From: Solimonas aquatica
GTDB taxonomy: Bacteria; Pseudomonadota; Gammaproteobacteria; Nevskiales; Nevskiaceae
Assembly: GCF_900111015.1 (NCBI RefSeq)
Contig: NZ_FOFS01000005.1
Coordinates: 186,001 to 250,000 of the forward strand
Direction: 5' to 3'
Length of the DNA stretch: 64,000 nucleotides
Shown here: positions 60,690-64,000 of the stretch, piece after piece
Layout: every line of letters starts with the position of its first letter
Position numbering within the stretch: the first letter of the stretch is position 1
The notes under the pieces: model-generated
The model's database searches: none
The model's input: only the letters and a program-made list of their open reading frames with translations
Told to the model about the DNA's origin: nothing
Program-made: the position numbers and the translations under genes

Positions 60690-63134
60690 ATGAGCAAGAA
60701 TCTGGTCATCGTCGAGTCGCCCGCCAAGGCCAAGACGATCAAGAAATATCTCGGCAAGGATTTCGAAGTCCTGGCCAGCTACGGTCATGTGCGCGATCTG
60801 GTGCCCAAAGACGGCGCCGTGGATGTCGCGCATGGCTTCGACATGAAGTACCAGATCATCGATCGCAACGAAAAGCACGTGCGCGCGATTGTCACGGCGC
60901 TCAAGGACGCCGACGAACTCTGGCTGGCCACCGACCCTGACCGCGAGGGTGAGGCGATCTCCTGGCATCTGGTGGAACTCTTGCGCGAGAAGAACGCGAT
61001 CAAGAACAAGCCGGTCAAGCGCGTGGTGTTTTATGAAATCACCCAGCGCGAGGTGCAGAACGCGATCCAGAATCCGCGCGAGATCTCCGCCGATCTGGTC
61101 AATGCCCAGCAGGCGCGCCGCGCCCTGGACTATCTCGTGGGCTTCAATCTTTCGCCGCTGCTCTGGCGCAAGGTGCAGCCGGGCCTCTCCGCCGGCCGCG
61201 TGCAGAGCCCCGCGCTGCGTCTGATCTGCGAGCGCGAGGAACAGATCAAGGCCTTCGTGCCGCGCGAGTACTGGACGCTGGAAGCGCTGGTGGAGAAGAG
61301 CCGCCAGCAGTTCAGCGCCAAGCTGGTGGAGCTGTCCGGGCGCAAGGTGGAGCAGTTCACGCTCAATACCGTGGTCGGCGCGATGAGCGCCAAGGCCATG
61401 GTCGCCAAGGCCGCGAACGGCGAGCTGCTGGTCGCCGCCGTGGACAAGAAGCAGCGCCGCCGCAATCCGGCGCCGCCCTTCACCACCTCCACGCTGCAGC
61501 AGGAAGCCAACCGCAAGCTCGGCTTCACCGCCAGCCGCACCATGCGCGCCGCGCAGCAGCTGTACGAAGGCGCGGACCTGGGCGGCGAGACCGTGGGTCT
61601 GATCACCTACATGCGTACCGACTCGGTGAACCTGGCGCAGGATGCGCTGACCGAGATCCGCAAGGTGATTCCGCAGCAGTTCGGCGCCAAGGCCCTGCCG
61701 CCGGAACCGCGCTACTACAAGACCAAGAGCAAGAACGCGCAGGAAGCGCATGAAGCCGTGCGCCCGACGTCGGCCGCGCGCCTGCCCAAGGACGTGGCGC
61801 GTTATCTCAGCCCCGATCAGGCCAAGCTCTACGAGCTGATCTGGAAGCGCACGGTGGCCAGCCAGATGGAACAGGCGGTGTACGACACCGTCACCGCCGA
61901 GCTGCGCGCCGGCAGCGAGCACGCGTTCCGCGCCAGCGGCTCGACGCTGGTGGAGCCCGGCTTCATCGCCGCCTACCTGCAGAGCGCCGACACCGCCACC
62001 GGCAAGGAAGACGAGGATGACGACAAGAAGCTGCCGCCGCTGGAAGTGGGCGAGAAGCTCAAGCTCGCCGACCTGATCGCCGACCAGCACTTCACCGAGC
62101 CGCCGCCGCGCTACACCGAAGCCAGCCTGGTGAAGACCCTGGAGGAATACGACATCGGTCGTCCTTCCACCTACGCCTCCATCATCTCCACCCTGCAGGC
62201 GCGCGACTACGTGCGCCTGGACGGCAAGGCCTTCATCCCCACCGACGTGGGCATGATCGTCAACAAGTTCCTCACCGATCACTTCACGCGCTACGTGGAC
62301 TACGAGTTCACCGCGCATCTGGAAGACGATCTGGACGCGGTCTCGCGCGGCGAGAAGCAGTGGAAGCCGCTGCTCGCGGAGTTCTGGTCCAGCTTCAAGC
62401 CCACCGTGGACGAGAAGATGGAGCTGTCGCGCGCGGAAGTCTCCGAGGCGCGCGTGATCGGCACCGACCCGGTCAGCGGCAAGCCGGTGAGCGCGCGTCT
62501 GGGCAAGTACGGCCCCTTCGTGCAGATCGGCAGCAAGGACGACCCCGAGAAACCGCGCTACGCCTCGCTGCGCGCCAATCAGCGCATCGACACCATCAAG
62601 CTCGAAGACGCGCTGGCGCTGTTCCAGCTGCCGCGCAACATCGGCACCCTGCCCAATGGCGAGGAAGTGCAGGTCAACATCGGCCGCTTCGGGCCCTATG
62701 TGCGTCACGGCAGCAGCTTCGTGTCGCTGAAGAAGGACGATGATCCGTACACCATCGAACTGCCGCGCGCCATCGAGCTGATCGAACAGAAAGCCGCGGC
62801 GCTGGAAGCGGCGACCATCAAGAGCTTCGACGGCACCGGCATCAAGATCATCAAGGGCCGCTTCGGGCCGTACATCGGCGACGGCAAGCGTCGTGCGCGC
62901 ATCCCCAAGGGCCGCGATCCGGAAAGCCTGAGCGTGTTCGAGTGCGAGGCTTATCTGGCCGAAGCCGAGGCCGCCGCGCCCAAGAAGGGCGGCAAGGGCG
63001 CGAAGAAAGCGCCCCGGAAAACCGCAGCCGCAGCCGCCGCCGACGCGGCGCCGGCTGAGAAGGCGGTGAAGAAGGCCGCCAAGAAGGCAACCAAGAAAGC
63101 CGTGAAGAAAGCGGCGAAGAAGAAGGCCGGCTAA
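60690..63134 (+). CDS. topA: DNA topoisomerase I
   Basis: TopA relaxes negative supercoils behind polymerases. The 814-residue type IA enzyme has the toprim start [17 protein letters not shown], metal motif [17 protein letters not shown], and active-site Tyr307 in [12 protein letters not shown]. Instead of four-Cys zinc fingers, the C-terminal part consists of repeated topo-C units built around GRFGPYV/I motifs. The last ~50 residues are a Lys/Ala-rich histone-H1-like tail ([19 protein letters not shown]), as also known in mycobacterial TopA. The ATG at 60690 ([10 protein letters not shown]) is the family start. tsaC begins on the next base after its stop. Confidence 0.97.
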   Translation: MSKNLVIVESPAKAKTIKKYLGKDFEVLASYGHVRDLVPKDGAVDVAHGFDMKYQIIDRNEKHVRAIVTALKDADELWLATDPDREGEAISWHLVELLREKNAIKNKPVKRVVFYEITQREVQNAIQNPREISADLVNAQQARRALDYLVGFNLSPLLWRKVQPGLSAGRVQSPALRLICEREEQIKAFVPREYWTLEALVEKSRQQFSAKLVELSGRKVEQFTLNTVVGAMSAKAMVAKAANGELLVAAVDKKQRRRNPAPPFTTSTLQQEANRKLGFTASRTMRAAQQLYEGADLGGETVGLITYMRTDSVNLAQDALTEIRKVIPQQFGAKALPPEPRYYKTKSKNAQEAHEAVRPTSAARLPKDVARYLSPDQAKLYELIWKRTVASQMEQAVYDTVTAELRAGSEHAFRASGSTLVEPGFIAAYLQSADTATGKEDEDDDKKLPPLEVGEKLKLADLIADQHFTEPPPRYTEASLVKTLEEYDIGRPSTYASIISTLQARDYVRLDGKAFIPTDVGMIVNKFLTDHFTRYVDYEFTAHLEDDLDAVSRGEKQWKPLLAEFWSSFKPTVDEKMELSRAEVSEARVIGTDPVSGKPVSARLGKYGPFVQIGSKDDPEKPRYASLRANQRIDTIKLEDALALFQLPRNIGTLPNGEEVQVNIGRFGPYVRHGSSFVSLKKDDDPYTIELPRAIELIEQKAAALEAATIKSFDGTGIKIIKGRFGPYIGDGKRRARIPKGRDPESLSVFECEAYLAEAEAAAPKKGGKGAKKAPRKTAAAAAADAAPAEKAVKKAAKKATKKAVKKAAKKKAG

Positions 63135-63707
63135 ATGGATCTGAGTCCCTGGCACCGCCGCGCGGCGCTGCGCGCGCTGCGCGGCGGGCGGCTGATCGCC
63201 TGTCCCACCGAAGCGGTCTGGGGCCTGTCCTGCGACCCGCACAACGCGCTGGCCGTGGAACGGCTGCTGGCGCTGAAGAAGCGTCCCTGGGAAAAAGGCC
63301 TGATTCTGGTCGCCGCCAGTCTCGAACAGCTGATGCCGTACATCGACATCCCCTCGGGCAAGGCGCTCAAGCGCGCCACGCTGACCTGGCCGGGTCCGGC
63401 CACCTGGATCTTCCCCGCCACCGACTTCACGCCGATGTGGATCAGCGGCGATCACGACGGCGTGGCGGTGCGCGTCACCCGCCATCCGGTGCTGCTGGCG
63501 CTCTGCCAGGCCTTCGGCCGGCCCATGGTGTCCACCAGCGCCAATCCCGCCGGCCGCGAGCCGGCCCGCAGCGCCTTCGAAGTGCGGCGTTATTTCGAGG
63601 TCGGCGCCGAGGGCGAGGTGGACACCCTGGTGCCCGGCGCGCTCAGCGGCCTGGCCAAGCCCACCACTATCCGCGACGCCGCCACCGGACATATCCTGCG
63701 GCGATGA
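63135..63707 (+). CDS. tsaC: threonylcarbamoyl-AMP synthase TsaC (YrdC)
   Basis: TsaC makes threonylcarbamoyl-AMP for the t6A37 modification of ANN-reading tRNAs. The 190-residue protein is the short YrdC type. [19 protein letters not shown] is the N-terminal nucleotide-site block, [17 protein letters not shown] the Lys/Arg loop, and [15 protein letters not shown] the conserved S-T-S-A-N motif. Its ATG touches the topA stop, and its stop overlaps the hemF start (ATGA), so topA-tsaC-hemF form one transcript. Confidence 0.95.
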   Translation: MDLSPWHRRAALRALRGGRLIACPTEAVWGLSCDPHNALAVERLLALKKRPWEKGLILVAASLEQLMPYIDIPSGKALKRATLTWPGPATWIFPATDFTPMWISGDHDGVAVRVTRHPVLLALCQAFGRPMVSTSANPAGREPARSAFEVRRYFEVGAEGEVDTLVPGALSGLAKPTTIRDAATGHILRR

Positions 63708-64000
63708 GCAATCCGGCACTGGACCTGGACCCCGAGGCGGTCGAGCAGTATCTGCGCGGCCTGCAGCAGCGCATCTGCGCGGCCTTCGAGCAGATCGACG
63801 GCGCCAGCTTCGTGCGTGACGCCTGGGAAAAACCTGCCGACAGTCCGCTGCAGGGCCGCGGCGAAACCCGCGTGCTGGAAGGCGGCGCGGTGTTCGAGCG
63901 CGCCGGCGTGGCGTTTTCCGATGTGCGCGGCAAGCGCCTGCCGCCCTCGGCCACGCAGAACCGCCCGGAACTCGCCGGACGCGGCTTTCGCGCCATGGGC
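63704..64000 (+). CDS. hemF: oxygen-dependent coproporphyrinogen III oxidase, N-terminal part (runs off window)
   Basis: The first 99 codons of HemF, which oxidatively decarboxylates coproporphyrinogen [23 protein letters not shown] and the glycine-rich [20 protein letters not shown] followed by P-P-S-A-T-Q-x-R-P-E-L-A are diagnostic family blocks. It begins at the ATG overlapping the tsaC stop. The tsaC-hemF neighbourhood is conserved in gammaproteobacteria. hemE, acting one step earlier, is at 3.2 kb in this window. The 3' end lies beyond position 64000. Confidence 0.95.
   Translation, partial: MSNPALDLDPEAVEQYLRGLQQRICAAFEQIDGASFVRDAWEKPADSPLQGRGETRVLEGGAVFERAGVAFSDVRGKRLPPSATQNRPELAGRGFRAMG

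Noticed and set aside
59775-63719. A 1314-codon open frame on the minus strand opposite smg, topA and tsaC
   Set aside because: Antisense to three clear family members; no recognisable motif, no ribosome site; explained by codon bias.

Overview
This 64 kb window is a GC-rich (roughly two-thirds GC), densely packed chromosomal segment from a gammaproteobacterium. Gene content (rsmB-fmt-def / dprA-smg-topA-tsaC-hemF, trkA-trkH, hrpA, pyrF, hemE) and E. coli-type SOS boxes (CTGT-N8-ACAG) fit that class. The wax-ester synthase, DUF1302 porin-like protein, Baeyer-Villiger monooxygenase, DUF1214/sulfotransferase genes and a large palindromic repeat suggest the Nevskiales/Xanthomonadales side (Solimonas/Nevskia-like, hydrocarbon or steroid degraders). 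That placement is inference; there is no rRNA gene here to confirm it. No insertion sequence, prophage, CRISPR array, tRNA or rRNA gene was seen.

Layout. 0-5.3 kb: 3' end of hrpA, a chromosomal ccdAB toxin-antitoxin pair abutting pyrF, then hemE and a YihG-like acyltransferase. 5.3-11.1 kb: a complete lexA-imuA-imuB-dnaE2 mutagenesis cassette on the minus strand, with two perfect SOS boxes upstream of lexA. 11.2-25.1 kb: accessory metabolism, namely BVMO and a divergent AraC regulator, a DMT exporter, an ArsC-like reductase, a SnoaL-like protein, a DUF1214-sulfotransferase-SDR-EthD operon, a ~0.7 kb nested palindromic element, a flavin reductase with a MarR-like tail, a DUF1302 outer-membrane protein and a wax-ester synthase/DGAT. 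25.2-26.6 kb: HU-like protein, Asr-like small periplasmic protein, nitroreductase.

26.6-33.1 kb: the most interesting unit. A near-consensus sigma-54 promoter precedes a five-gene operon (HAD phosphatase, class III aminotransferase, serine esterase, membrane histidine kinase, NtrC-type activator), so the operon appears to encode its own sigma-54 activator. 33-39 kb: thioesterase-like protein, 2OG-Fe dioxygenase, Old Yellow Enzyme homologue, RBBP9-type hydrolase and a metY-metX pair for methionine synthesis. 39-46.6 kb: small membrane, hydrolase and thioesterase genes of uncertain role. 46.7-53.3 kb: two tandem MFS transporters downstream of homoserine kinase thrB, then trkH and trkA for potassium uptake.

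53.3-64 kb: a putative orphan structured RNA with its own terminator on the plus strand, then the translation/DNA-processing locus rsmB, fmt, def (minus) and dprA, smg, topA, tsaC, hemF (plus). The locus is interrupted by a plus-strand CocE-type hydrolase and a 58-aa cysteine-rich gene coupled to fmt. The topA promoter is preceded by a 28-bp strictly alternating purine-pyrimidine tract, a plausible supercoiling sensor.
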